Assembly (NCBI RefSeq): GCF_000799465.1
Contig: NZ_JUGU01000001.1
Span: 992,001-1,056,000, forward strand
Length of the DNA: 64,000 nt
Reading direction: 5' to 3'
DNA from: Psychroserpens sp. Hel_I_66
GTDB taxonomy: Bacteria; Bacteroidota; Bacteroidia; Flavobacteriales; Flavobacteriaceae
The notes beneath the pieces were generated by a model. The model was not told where the DNA came from and ran no database searches. It saw nothing but the letters and a program-made list of their open reading frames with translations. Position numbers and translations under genes: made by a program. This document shows, one piece after another, positions 34,101 through 42,182 of the stretch. How positions within the stretch are numbered: position 1 is the first letter of the stretch; every line of letters begins with the position of its first letter.

Positions 34101-34944
34101 CACGGAGAAAGCTAGGAAGCACTTTGGAGATAATTTAACCATTGAAGTTTTAGCAATAATAAGTGCTAATATTAAAACAAAAGATAAAAGGTTTGATGGT
34201 TATGAAAATTTAAATGATAATAAATTATCATTATGTAAAAGGGTATGCTCTGCTAGAATGAAATCAGGGAATTTAAATTATTGGACTAACCAATTTACCA
34301 TTTCAGAAGACTTAAATTTTACTTTATTCGTATTTTTGACTTGGGCAACACCAAGAACGATAATAAAACTATCAGAAATTGTATCAGAGAAAATTAGTGA
34401 ATTAAATTCAACTCAATTTTTAAGATTAGATTTAGGTTTATCTAGAATACTTGAAATTTCAAGTTTTACTTCGACACAAATAAAGTTTTTAGAACAAAAT
34501 TTTAATCATGAGTTTTCTAATGAATTTAAGTATTTATTAATGCATCGCGTTCCATATAATCTTAAAAATAAATTTGTTTATAATAATATTAGGTCAGTAA
34601 CTGGTAAACTCAATTCTATTTTTGATTTAAAACTAGAGTTTTTAATAGACACTTTTCTTAAGAAACCTAGTAATAAAAGTGTTTTGTTAGAAATTAAGAA
34701 AATTTATTCAAAGGCTACTAATTTTAACATGAATGAATATCGTTACAGACGAGCTATAAGTAATGAAAACCATGAAATCCCTGTAATCATAGCAAAAATG
34801 ATAATGGAGGAGGATAATCTTTATCCAAAGTATTTAGTCTCCATAGCAGAAAATGTTTGTTGGAGAGATGCAATTAATAAAAAGAAAAAAGTTGGAAACA
34901 TTGCAATTGAAGAAAAGTGGTTTGATTATAGCGTGACCTCATAA
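31177..34944 (+). CDS. NLR-like NACHT NTPase with N-terminal Mrr-like nuclease (candidate antiphage protein)
   Basis: This 1255-aa protein has three parts. Residues 1 to about 165 form a PD-(D/E)xK restriction-endonuclease-like domain: Glu15 in RFQEICHAL, QPDGGRD with Asp41, and FQIKY with Gln58 and Lys60. Residues about 265-560 form a NACHT STAND NTPase: Walker A GGPGQGKST (276-284, Lys282), Walker B with LFIFDGFDEVAN (Asp390, Asp393, Glu394), a sensor-1-like VVITSRPAAF, and a winged region with LAKSPMQLAILISLL. From about 640 to 1255 the chain is helical with no recognised domain, likely the sensor. Bacterial NACHT proteins with such effectors sense phage and kill or arrest the cell. Codons are more AT-rich than in neighbouring genes, suggesting transfer. 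Confidence 0.88.
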   Translation: MDYLFENLGDERFQEICHALINSEFPNSQAFPVGQPDGGRDSIVYLTENVNKEFIVFQIKYVKNPNKDEPHKWLTKILKKESKKIEELIPKGAKKFYLMTNARGTAHLDAGSIDKVNKILEENISIPSICWWRDDISRKLESKNDIKWSYSEILNGQDVLNNLVFENINENRDRRESVIKAYLKDQYDIDNEVKFKQIELQNKLLDLFTDVPINIKKINEKNKILKNILISQGLYQRYKSENRTDYEDGSSDEIGAASFILNSNIQKGIKRVLIEGGPGQGKSTISQYVCQIHRIKLLNKKHELTLIPKNISESPVRLPFKIDLRDIALWVERKNPYNNIISDEKFASLWQNTLESFLIAHISYHSGLDDFNTLDLISVLKLSSVLFIFDGFDEVANLKSREAIIIFINKGISRLSENTSSIQVVITSRPAAFSSIVGFSIDLYPHFELTDITPSVINEYVEKWIKSRKLDNRKASEIRNLVNEKLKVPHLKDLAKSPMQLAILISLLNTRGESLPNKRTALYDSYIELFFNRESEKSFLIRDNRDLIIDIHEYLAWVLHSEAELYRNSGRIEIQVLHEKLNHYLVKEGHKNIIAEQLFKVMEERVCALVSRVQGTFEFEVQPLREYFAAKYLYNTSPYSPPGKNFPGTKPDRFDAISKNLYWQNVCRFFAGCFDKGELPMIIEKLNEMQEDEHLKYTNYPRLLTSQLLSDYVFTQYPRLLNQVVKLIVSEVQLGKILNQNERGRSDDSILLPIECGRLELVTECFNQLKLLPSKDYAEELIGIINNNPLNKIDFWKNSLSNYSNKDLTKWLEFAYKLRIIFQLENDLLLTIINESESEKTKRLQYLIHGNKEEVINENIELKDEALSAILNKELFYSPGREMIKSFGVLTIIFHSHVLSMAFKDVEYDRSFLNIFDDFLMRRPSKRKEKNESILKFECVDKIDEKISNFVKDTKNVLEKPVSTWINSIENWDIFTEKARKHFGDNLTIEVLAIISANIKTKDKRFDGYENLNDNKLSLCKRVCSARMKSGNLNYWTNQFTISEDLNFTLFVFLTWATPRTIIKLSEIVSEKISELNSTQFLRLDLGLSRILEISSFTSTQIKFLEQNFNHEFSNEFKYLLMHRVPYNLKNKFVYNNIRSVTGKLNSIFDLKLEFLIDTFLKKPSNKSVLLEIKKIYSKATNFNMNEYRYRRAISNENHEIPVIIAKMIMEEDNLYPKYLVSIAENVCWRDAINKKKKVGNIAIEEKWFDYSVTS

Positions 34945-35176
34945 AATTTTGGTTAAAACAATGGGAGAGAGGAACGTTCATATTTTAGGGCCTTAGCAAT
35001 ACAGAATCTAAATAGTTTCAATTTTTCAAGGAATTTCAAAATCAGTCTTAACCAGCTACAATGTTTCCTAAAATATAGTGTAACGAAACGTAATTGTTTC
35101 CAAAATTATATGCAGTCTTGATTTTTTTGTTTCTTTTTTTATCAAGAAAAAAAGGAATATATTAAAATAACATGAT

Positions 35177-35461
35177 ATGAAACAGAGACAATTTGAAAAC
35201 CGGAAATTTCGGTTATGCGTTCAAGAAGCTAAAAAATGTATAATTGAAATTGATGAAGATTCTTTGCATGCAAGATATCTTTTGTCTCAATTAATATATG
35301 ATAATGAGTCTATTTCTAATATTGATTTTTCAAAACTAAATTGGAAAAACGTAAGGTTAAATTATTCAGATGTTATATCTGCAATTATGTCAAATACCGC
35401 TAAAAAGCGCTATTACGTAAATTGTTATAAATTGTACTATAATTTATATTATGTAAAATAG
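35177..35461 (+). CDS. Hypothetical small basic protein
   Basis: I do not recognise this 94-aa protein. It is rich in Lys, Asn, Tyr and Ile, has no signal peptide or membrane segment, and ends with a Tyr-rich run (KRYYVNCYKLYYNLYYVK). The first 40 residues (KFRLCVQEAKKCIIEIDEDSLHARYLL) have a helical, TPR-like rhythm, but one repeat is not enough to call it. It lies 232 bases after the NACHT gene on the same strand and has the same AT-rich composition, so it may have arrived with it. ATG start at 35177. Confidence 0.5.
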   Translation: MKQRQFENRKFRLCVQEAKKCIIEIDEDSLHARYLLSQLIYDNESISNIDFSKLNWKNVRLNYSDVISAIMSNTAKKRYYVNCYKLYYNLYYVK

Positions 35462-35672
35462 AATTATTTGGGTTATGTCAGATGTTCTACTTACTACTAA
35501 AATATCTTATCCTCTATATTACGATATTCCGTAGTATTCCAAATAAAAAATCAAATACGCGATTCTCAGTGATTGGTGTTCTTATTATAAAATTTACAGT
35601 TTGTAAATAAAACGCTTTTAATTCTTACAGCAAGAATCTGTTTTAGGATTCATTATCTTTACAGAATCAAAT

Positions 35673-36056
35673 ATGCATCTTATTATGGATACTTCAACAA
35701 CGGTATTAAATGTATTGGGTACATCTTTAGAACATTGCTCATGTGATCCCATGACTGGATATTTACGCGATGGCTTTTGCAATACAACACCTGACGATTT
35801 TGGAACTCATGTGGTTTGTGCGGTCGTGACTAAAGCATTTTTAGAGTATTCTGCGTCTAAGGGCAATGATTTAATGACGCCAATCCCACAATGGAATTTC
35901 CCAGGACTCAAACCTGGTGATAAATGGTGTCTCTGTGTATCGCGTTGGAAACAAGCCGAAAAAGCCAATTGTGCTCCGCATGTCGATTTATCTGCTACAC
36001 ATGCCATTACCTTAAACTATGTGTCCTTAGAACTTCTACAGCAGTACGCGATATAA
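35673..36056 (+). CDS. DUF2237 family protein
   Basis: The 127-aa protein matches the DUF2237 pattern throughout: NVLGTSLEHCSCDPMTGYLRDGFCNTT, then DFGTHVVCAVVTKAFLEYSASKGNDL, GLKPGDKWCLCVSRW and the C-terminal ATHAITLNYVSLELL. Conserved Cys residues (in HCSCD, FCN, VVCAV and WCLC) are all present. Function of the family is not known; a small cytoplasmic Cys-rich protein, perhaps metal-binding. The ATG at 35685 would remove four residues and is equally likely as start. It stands alone; the sequence before it shows only a weak promoter-like box. Confidence 0.87.
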   Translation: MHLIMDTSTTVLNVLGTSLEHCSCDPMTGYLRDGFCNTTPDDFGTHVVCAVVTKAFLEYSASKGNDLMTPIPQWNFPGLKPGDKWCLCVSRWKQAEKANCAPHVDLSATHAITLNYVSLELLQQYAI

Positions 36057-36252
36057 CATTGCCACTTTCCGAAGCAATTTAAATTAAAAAACACGGGTTA
36101 AAATTGCTCAACCACTGTGTTGTTTGTCGAAGAATTAAAGCACCTAAAATGAACTTACCGAATTTATAAGTTATTCATCCTGAAACTATAAGCGTTATAA
36201 TTTTTGAATTGTACATTAGATGCATCCCTCAAAACTATTAAACCTATGTATC

Positions 36253-36525
36253 ATGGACGACAATTTAGCATTATTCAACCAGATCAATAGTTTATCGTAC
36301 TGGTTATTGAAAGAAACAGACTATAAAGGCTTTATAACCTTTGATGCCAATGACGATAGTTATTTTATATCTATTAAAAAAGGTGTAGAATCTATCTATA
36401 AGCATCATATTGAAGACTTTAGTCGCAAGGATTCACGCTTATTGAAATTTGAACTCACTTCTATAGTGAACCATTTATTACAGATTAAAAAGTGTGTAAA
36501 AGAAGACGAACAACAAATCGCTTAA
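36253..36525 (+). CDS. Hypothetical small protein
   Basis: This 90-aa protein (MDDNLALFNQINSLSYWLLKE) is unrecognised. It is acidic at the start, then has WLLKETDYKGFITFDANDDSYFISIKKGVESIY, which could be a small alpha/beta fold, and a helical end. There is no signal peptide. The in-frame ATG at 36220 would add 11 residues; the start at 36253 is preferred because the added segment looks random. It is closed by a very strong terminator at 36544-36578, which supports it being a real transcribed gene. Confidence 0.6.
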   Translation: MDDNLALFNQINSLSYWLLKETDYKGFITFDANDDSYFISIKKGVESIYKHHIEDFSRKDSRLLKFELTSIVNHLLQIKKCVKEDEQQIA

Positions 36526-36543
36526 CTATATTCTAATTACCAA

Positions 36544-36578
36544 AAAAAGCTCATCATAGTTATTATGATGAGCTTTTT
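36544..36578. terminator. Strong bidirectional terminator between convergent genes
   Basis: AAAAAGCTCATCATA (36544-36558) pairs perfectly with TATGATGAGCTTTTT (36564-36578) over 15 bases around a 5-base loop. It serves the small gene on the plus strand and the Old Yellow Enzyme gene on the minus strand. Confidence 0.85.
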
Positions 36579-36613
36579 ATTTTTAAAGTCGTACGAACTA
36601 TAAGTTTTAATGT

Positions 36614-37684
36614 TTAATAGTCTGTATAACCTTCTTTTCCTGGTGTATAGAATAAATCTTGCTTAGGCTCGGTTAACTCTTTATCATTCTTCAATTTATC
36701 TACCAAATCTGGATTACTTATAAATGGTCTTCCCATGTAAGCTAAGTCAAATCCGTCTTCAAGCACTTGCTCTGCATCCTTTTTAGAATCAATATCGCCT
36801 CCAGTTATAATTGGTCCAGCAAAAGCACCTTTGATCGTACCTTTGATTTCGGTCTTAAAATCTGGTGCTCCCATAGATCCTGTATGATCTACAATATGGA
36901 TATATAAGATTCCTAATTCTTTTAGTTTTACTGCAAGATGCGTGTACAATTCTACCAGATCATCGTAGTTATGCTCAACATCGTTCATGGCACCGTAAGG
37001 TGAAAATCGTATTCCTACTTTATCTGCTCCAATGGCATCTACTACTTTTTTAGCAGTTTCTAAAACAAAGCGCGCTCTGTTTTCAAAATTACCACCATAT
37101 TCATCGTCTCTTAGATTTGATTTAGGATTCAAAAACTGGTCCATCAAGTACCCATTGGCACTATGTAACTCAATCCCATCAACGCCTGCACGCTCCACCA
37201 ATAATCTAGAACAGTTAACGTATTCGTTTTGTGCTTTTATGATATCTTCTTTAGTCATAGCTCTTGGCGTTTCATGAGCAACCAATCCTTTAGAATCGGT
37301 GTACATCTCTCCTGCTGCATGTACTGCACTTGGTGCGATGACCTCTCCACCTTGTGGTACATTTTCCGAAGCACAAATACGTCCGCAATGCATTAATTGC
37401 ACAAAGAACTTCCCTCCTTTTTCATGAACGGTTTCAGCAATTTGCTTCCACCCTTCTATCTGCGCAGGACTGTAAGCACCAGGAATTCTAGGATATCCAA
37501 TCCCGTTTACCGATGGTGACGTTCCTTCAGAAATAATAAGACCTGCTGAAGCGCGTTGCCCGTAATACTTGGCCATCAAATCGTTTGGAACATTGTCAAT
37601 AGCTCTCGATCTGGTCATTGGAGCCATGACTATTTTATTTTTTAGTTTAAGTTTGCCTAATGTGAATGCATCAAATATGCTCAT
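36614..37684 (-). CDS. Alkene reductase, Old Yellow Enzyme family (NemA-like)
   Basis: The 356-aa TIM-barrel flavoprotein begins LGKLKLKNKIVMAPMTRSRA. It has the substrate- and FMN-binding Gln and His in FVQLMHCGRICA, the catalytic and ligand positions in GVDGIELHSANGYLMDQFLNP, and the C-terminal phosphate-binding GFDLAYMGRPFISNPDL. NemA-type enzymes reduce activated C=C bonds and nitro-compounds with NAD(P)H. It would join the MDR and nitroreductase enzymes of this window in detoxifying electrophiles. ATG at 37684; the next gene on this strand lies 176 bases upstream. Confidence 0.93.
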   Translation of the reverse strand: MSIFDAFTLGKLKLKNKIVMAPMTRSRAIDNVPNDLMAKYYGQRASAGLIISEGTSPSVNGIGYPRIPGAYSPAQIEGWKQIAETVHEKGGKFFVQLMHCGRICASENVPQGGEVIAPSAVHAAGEMYTDSKGLVAHETPRAMTKEDIIKAQNEYVNCSRLLVERAGVDGIELHSANGYLMDQFLNPKSNLRDDEYGGNFENRARFVLETAKKVVDAIGADKVGIRFSPYGAMNDVEHNYDDLVELYTHLAVKLKELGILYIHIVDHTGSMGAPDFKTEIKGTIKGAFAGPIITGGDIDSKKDAEQVLEDGFDLAYMGRPFISNPDLVDKLKNDKELTEPKQDLFYTPGKEGYTDY

Positions 37685-37859
37685 AGTTTTCTTTTTTTTG
37701 GTTTGTTATCTTTTTCAATTTTCAGTTGAAAAACGATACGTTATCAACTGCATTTAAAGATACTGGTTTTGCGTGCTGTTTGTTGACTTCAATGCTTTAA
37801 AAGTTAACTTGTATCGAGAACAGCGTTTTAGGTTTATCTGTATTCAGAATAAAAAAAAA

Positions 37860-38570
37860 TTATAATTCTTCTAGTCGTAACTTATACGCTTTTAGGTCAT
37901 TTTTGAAGCCATTTGCCAAATCTCCATAGAGATTAACGTACAAAAATCGTAACGAGGCTATTTGGGATTTGAAGGTGTCACTACCTAAATATCGAATACA
38001 GTCGTTTTTACATTTGTAATCTGTAATTAATTCAACGTACCAATCTTGAGTTTTTTCAATTTCAGATAAATTAGACGTTAGCTTTTCATAGATGATTTTT
38101 TCGATATCATTGATATTTTTTGCGTACAATTTGTACATACTACTTATAGCAGTGAGTTGCTTGGATTGTTCGCTATTGTCTAATGTTGCGTTATCAATTA
38201 AATTTATTACAGTTTGGTCTAGCGGTAGATCATAAACGTCAAATAACAAAGTGCTTACCATAGAGTTCATTTTGACTTTAGATTGATCGTAATCCCTATC
38301 TAATACTTTTAAATAGATATTTTGAATGGTATCCAGATCGTTTTGAAATGCTAACGCTTTTTGAATATCTCGGTCCATTTGTTTAATTACTTTTTGGGAA
38401 AGCTCATTGTTTATTTTGGTGAGTTGTCTATTGTTATTCCAATTATTGATACCTAGCGCAATTAAAATCCCTATAATTACAAGAAGTATTTCTCCAAAAG
38501 CGTAGGTTAAGTATTTACTTAATCTTGTTCCTCTTAACAATTGAAAGCGCTTTTTATGGAATAGTTTCAT
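37860..38570 (-). CDS. DUF6090 family membrane-anchored protein
   Basis: The N-terminal 50 residues carry the family signature: KKRFQLLRGTRLSKYLTYAFGEILLVIIGILIALGINNWN, where a basic segment precedes a single membrane helix. The rest (about 185 aa) is a helical domain outside the membrane with a paired Cys in CKNDCIRYLG. The family is widespread in Bacteroidota and its function is unknown. It overlaps the upstream paralogue by 17 bases (its ATG at 38570 lies before that gene's stop at 38554), so the two are translationally coupled. Confidence 0.8.
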   Translation of the reverse strand: MKLFHKKRFQLLRGTRLSKYLTYAFGEILLVIIGILIALGINNWNNNRQLTKINNELSQKVIKQMDRDIQKALAFQNDLDTIQNIYLKVLDRDYDQSKVKMNSMVSTLLFDVYDLPLDQTVINLIDNATLDNSEQSKQLTAISSMYKLYAKNINDIEKIIYEKLTSNLSEIEKTQDWYVELITDYKCKNDCIRYLGSDTFKSQIASLRFLYVNLYGDLANGFKNDLKAYKLRLEEL

Positions 38571-39279
38571 TTGAATCTAAATAATTTAAAACTTTTTTTA
38601 GTTCGCCTCTATAATGTGAAATTGCTAACAAATAGTTATCGTTTGCCATGAGGTCAAAATAAGTCAATCGGTTAATATAGGTTTGACTTGAAAAATAATC
38701 TAGACAGTCTTCTTCACAAACTCCTTGTAATTGGTAATTTGAAAACCAATCAAAATGATCTCTCATATATTTGAAATTATCAATGACTTCATCAACAACG
38801 AGATCATTGAGAAGCTTGAAATCTTCTAACTTATACAAACTATAGAAAGCCAGTAGAGAATCTTTAATGGCAGAATTATTTTTTGAGTCTTTATTGAAGC
38901 CTACCAATAAGTTGTAGCCCTTTCTATGCAAATTGACAGGAATAGCTTCGTTAATAATATATCTGCAATCGTAACAATCTCTTAAGGAGTCCTTAAAATT
39001 ATCGTCTAAGAGTATTTTTGCTGTTAATTTGTAAGATGCAGTAGACGAGTCTATAATTACTTTAGTCTCTTTCAAATCATTTTTTAAATCTGCTTTTACT
39101 ACAGATATAATCCGTTCCAGCTCCCTGTCATCAGCTTTAGTTTGTCTCCAGTTATTAATTGCCAGAGCTATTAAAATACCGCAAACCACTAATATTATTT
39201 CTCCGAGAGCATAAGTGATATACTTCTGAAACCGAGTGCCTCTAAACAGTAAAAACCGCTTTTTATTAAAAAACTTCAT
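38554..39279 (-). CDS. DUF6090 family membrane-anchored protein, paralogue
   Basis: This 241-aa protein repeats the DUF6090 head: KKRFLLFRGTRFQKYITYALGEIILVVCGILIALAINNW. The extramembrane region contains two Cys motifs, CYDC and CEEDC, the second in the same place as CKNDC of the neighbouring paralogue. The ATG at 39279 is chosen because the family starts MKxFxKKRF; an in-frame start at 39327 adds 16 residues that fall in the terminator of the upstream gene. The pair of different DUF6090 proteins could form a heterocomplex in the inner membrane. Function unknown. Confidence 0.8.
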   Translation of the reverse strand: MKFFNKKRFLLFRGTRFQKYITYALGEIILVVCGILIALAINNWRQTKADDRELERIISVVKADLKNDLKETKVIIDSSTASYKLTAKILLDDNFKDSLRDCYDCRYIINEAIPVNLHRKGYNLLVGFNKDSKNNSAIKDSLLAFYSLYKLEDFKLLNDLVVDEVIDNFKYMRDHFDWFSNYQLQGVCEEDCLDYFSSQTYINRLTYFDLMANDNYLLAISHYRGELKKVLNYLDSNETIP

Positions 39280-39320
39280 ACAAGATTCTATGGGTTGGTT
39301 TCTCAAATATAAACAATAAA

Positions 39321-39355
39321 AAAACACCTTTTCGTAAAGAAGAAAAAGGTGTTTT
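39321..39355 (-). terminator. Terminator of the metalloprotease gene
   Basis: AAAACACCTTTT (39321-39332) pairs with AAAAGGTGTTTT (39344-39355). On the minus strand it lies 28 bases after the stop at 39383 and ends in a T-run. Confidence 0.8.
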
Positions 39356-39382
39356 AAATTTATTTGACTTCGGAAACATGCA

Positions 39383-41866
39383 TCACTCAGGATCTAAGAT
39401 ATCTTCAATACGTTCTACCAAATCCTTATAATGGTATTTAGAAACGGTATTGATTTCTCTATTGCCAGCAGTTGCAACTTGACGTTTTAAGTTATTTAAT
39501 TCACCTCTAACAATGGCTCTAATATCCGACTGTGACACATTAAAGTAATCCCCTCTCCTATTGGATTCTAGATCTTCGGTCATTAAATATCCCATACGAT
39601 CTACAAAAGCACGTTGTAGATTCCTTCTGTAAACATCAACATTCTTTGTACTGTTTACTTCGGAAAAAACGCCTTTGCGTAAATCCTGAATCATTGATAA
39701 AGCACTATAATTGGTAGCATCTACAGTTTCATGATCTATTAAGCGACCTAATTTGTCAAAGCTTAAAAGAGCCTCTAGATATCTGCTCTGTAAACGTCTT
39801 AAACGTTCCGTATAACCATTATAGTCTATATTTTGGAGTAATGACTTATCCATTAACCAATTAGGTGTTTCAAATGCGTTATCATGCAACCATTGCATAG
39901 ATTGCTGCTGTGTTTGTTTAGGTACAGCTTCATAAGCAATACCACCTTGGCTTGGTGTAATTAAATGTTCTTCAACACCACCAATGTTACCTAAAACATG
40001 TCCAACGTATCGATTATAACAACCTAATAGTTCACCGTATAATTCTTCTAAATCATCATAATCATTAGTTTGGCTACTCGTCCATTGTGGTAATTGCTGT
40101 GTTACATATTTGAGGTTTTTAAGCGCGTAATCAGACGCTTTAATGGCATCGTTTCCAATATCTTCTGTTTGCGAGGTAGGATCAAATCTACTGCTTTGCT
40201 TTCCGAAGACATATTTAGGGTCTCCTGCTTTATCCATTATCCATTTATCAAGTGTATTACGCTCTGAATCGGCAGAATTAGCATTGGGTATTGCTCTGTA
40301 ACCCCAATTTATAGCATAATGATCATAGGGTCCAATCTGTCTAATAAACCTAATATTTTCGTCTCCTGGCTGAGCAATGTAGTTATAACGAGCATAATCC
40401 ATAATTGTGGAGGCAATCCCAAATTCTTGGGTAAACGCTCCATTTCTATAATCTTCTACACTATAAGCCTTACTGGCGCTCATGTTATGAGGTAAACCCA
40501 ACGCATGTCCAACCTCATGAGCAATCACCATTTTCATCATTTCACCGATATCTTCAGATGGTGTGTCTAACGTTCTTGCATTTGGATTGGCTGCTCCTGT
40601 TTCTAACAGATAGCGATTTCTGTATGAGCGTAAATGGTTATGGTACCAAATAATATCACTTTCAATAATTTCACCACTTCTAGGATCTGAAACACTTGGT
40701 CCAATCGCATTACGGGTTTCACTAGCTACGTATCTTATTACAGAATAGCGTATGTCTTCTGGGCTAAAGTCTGGATCTTCTTCTTTTGTTGGAGGATCTT
40801 TAGCGATGATTGCATTCTTAAATCCTGCGGTTTCAAAAGGACCTTGCCAAAGCTCGATACCTTGCTTAATATATTTGCGTAAATTCTCTGGCGTTGCAGG
40901 ATCGAGATAGTAAACAATAGGTTTAACTGGTTCGACCAATTCTCCTCTTGCATAGGCTTCTGGATCTTTTGGTTCTAATCGCCATCTGCGGATATACGTT
41001 TTTGTATCTGCCTTTAATTTTTCACTACCGTAATCTACTTGGCTAAATGTAAACCATCCCACGCGTTCGTCTGCAAATCGCGGTTGCATTGGCTCTTCTG
41101 GCAATAAAATCATAGATTGGTTCATTTGCAAGCTTATTGTTTCCGCAGATTCCGCAGATGGAGGATTTGAGGCGTTATAGGTCATATCCTGAATCACTTC
41201 TATATTCTGCGGAAAACTCTTCATTTCGTTGATAAAACTTCGGGAAGCATCTAGATTTTTTACTTTATAACTGGTGCGTAAACGTCCTGAAAGTCCGCTT
41301 ATAGCCTTTACATCTGAGTTATAGAATTTCGTAACATCAATAACTGTTGCTGTAGAATCTTTACTAAATGCAGCTATATCAAAAGCAAATAACGTGGGAT
41401 CGTAATTATTGGATTTAACCGATATACTTATTGGCAATTCCTCATCTGCCACAGCATTATAAGAGCGCTCTTTTATTAATATTTTATTGTCAAAACGCTC
41501 CCAAGCCACCAAGCGTTCACCAGTTTTTGTTCCAGCATTGATGTAACCACCACCTAAGTTTGCTGGTAATTTTGCTATTCTGCTCACTAGAAGCATGTCT
41601 TTTTGTAAATGTTCATGAGGGATCTCAAAATAGTACTTCTCTCCTATTTTATGGACTTTAAATAAACCCTCATCTGTAATCGCATCTTTTGTTATAACCT
41701 TATCATAGGGTTTTATTTTGCCTTCATTCTTCTTTGGAGTTGTTTTAGAATCTACAGTTTCGGTTTTATCTTTTTTTGAGCGTTTCTTAGACTTTGACTG
41801 TGCTTGATGGAGATTTGGCGCTAAACTAAAGAGTAAAATTAAAAAGTACAGAATTGATTTTTTCAT
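39383..41866 (-). CDS. Secreted zinc-dependent metalloprotease (DUF5117/DUF4953 type)
   Basis: The 827-aa protein has a signal peptide (MKKSILYFLILLFSLAPNLHQAQS), then a Lys/Ser-rich linker, a DUF5118/5117-like N-terminal domain (from about residue 45 to 300), and the zinc site HEVGHALGLPHNM at residues 450-462. That is the metzincin HExxHxxGxxH with the Met that may form the Met-turn. The protein continues with about 360 residues of helical domain. This architecture is common in Bacteroidota, and the proteins are exported; no type IX tail is seen. Substrate unknown. It is closed by its own terminator at 39321-39355. Confidence 0.9.
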   Translation of the reverse strand: MKKSILYFLILLFSLAPNLHQAQSKSKKRSKKDKTETVDSKTTPKKNEGKIKPYDKVITKDAITDEGLFKVHKIGEKYYFEIPHEHLQKDMLLVSRIAKLPANLGGGYINAGTKTGERLVAWERFDNKILIKERSYNAVADEELPISISVKSNNYDPTLFAFDIAAFSKDSTATVIDVTKFYNSDVKAISGLSGRLRTSYKVKNLDASRSFINEMKSFPQNIEVIQDMTYNASNPPSAESAETISLQMNQSMILLPEEPMQPRFADERVGWFTFSQVDYGSEKLKADTKTYIRRWRLEPKDPEAYARGELVEPVKPIVYYLDPATPENLRKYIKQGIELWQGPFETAGFKNAIIAKDPPTKEEDPDFSPEDIRYSVIRYVASETRNAIGPSVSDPRSGEIIESDIIWYHNHLRSYRNRYLLETGAANPNARTLDTPSEDIGEMMKMVIAHEVGHALGLPHNMSASKAYSVEDYRNGAFTQEFGIASTIMDYARYNYIAQPGDENIRFIRQIGPYDHYAINWGYRAIPNANSADSERNTLDKWIMDKAGDPKYVFGKQSSRFDPTSQTEDIGNDAIKASDYALKNLKYVTQQLPQWTSSQTNDYDDLEELYGELLGCYNRYVGHVLGNIGGVEEHLITPSQGGIAYEAVPKQTQQQSMQWLHDNAFETPNWLMDKSLLQNIDYNGYTERLRRLQSRYLEALLSFDKLGRLIDHETVDATNYSALSMIQDLRKGVFSEVNSTKNVDVYRRNLQRAFVDRMGYLMTEDLESNRRGDYFNVSQSDIRAIVRGELNNLKRQVATAGNREINTVSKYHYKDLVERIEDILDPE

Positions 41867-41916
41867 TTTTAGAATGGTTTGAGGTTTTTATGTATTGTGG
41901 TTTTTCAGAAATAAAA

Positions 41917-41941
41917 AACGACGTCAGGATTTGACGTCGTT
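41917..41941 (-). terminator. Terminator after the 54-aa ORF
   Basis: AACGACGTCA (41917-41926) pairs perfectly with TGACGTCGTT (41932-41941) around GGATT; T-run on the minus strand. It lies 31 bases after the stop at 41972. Confidence 0.8.
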
Positions 41942-41971
41942 AATTTACAAATTATATGTGATCCTTGACAG

Positions 41972-42136
41972 TTAAGCTTCTTTAGATTTTGAATCTTTAA
42001 CTTTTAGATCACCACCACCTTTAGGTTTTAGTTTTTCCGCTTCTTTTTCATTCAAACTTGGAAAATTTGATGATTTTCTATATTTATCCTGAAAATCTGC
42101 GTGTTCCTTTTTTTTATTTTCGTCTTTATCACTCAT
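41972..42136 (-). CDS. Small hydrophilic protein, 54 aa (unannotated-size ORF)
   Basis: This minus-strand ORF begins at the ATG at 42136 (MSDKDENKKKEHADF) and ends at 41972. It is almost all charged or polar, with a Gly-rich turn (KPKGGGDLKV), no membrane segment and no Cys. Three things support it being real: the gene-like codon use, the Glu/Lys-rich head, and the strong terminator 31 bases downstream. It follows the MscS gene on the same strand, 46 bases after its stop codon. Function unknown; composition suggests a disordered or nucleic-acid/ribosome-associated small protein. Confidence 0.6.
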   Translation of the reverse strand: MSDKDENKKKEHADFQDKYRKSSNFPSLNEKEAEKLKPKGGGDLKVKDSKSKEA

Positions 42137-42182
42137 TGTATTTTGTTTTTTAAATTTTGAAGTATTAACATTTCCGAAGAAA

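Noticed and set aside
35115..35145. CTTGAT...ATCAAG inverted repeat in the gap after the NACHT gene
   Set aside because: The arms are only six bases, the loop is long and T-rich, and no T-tract follows in the right place, so it is not supported as a terminator.
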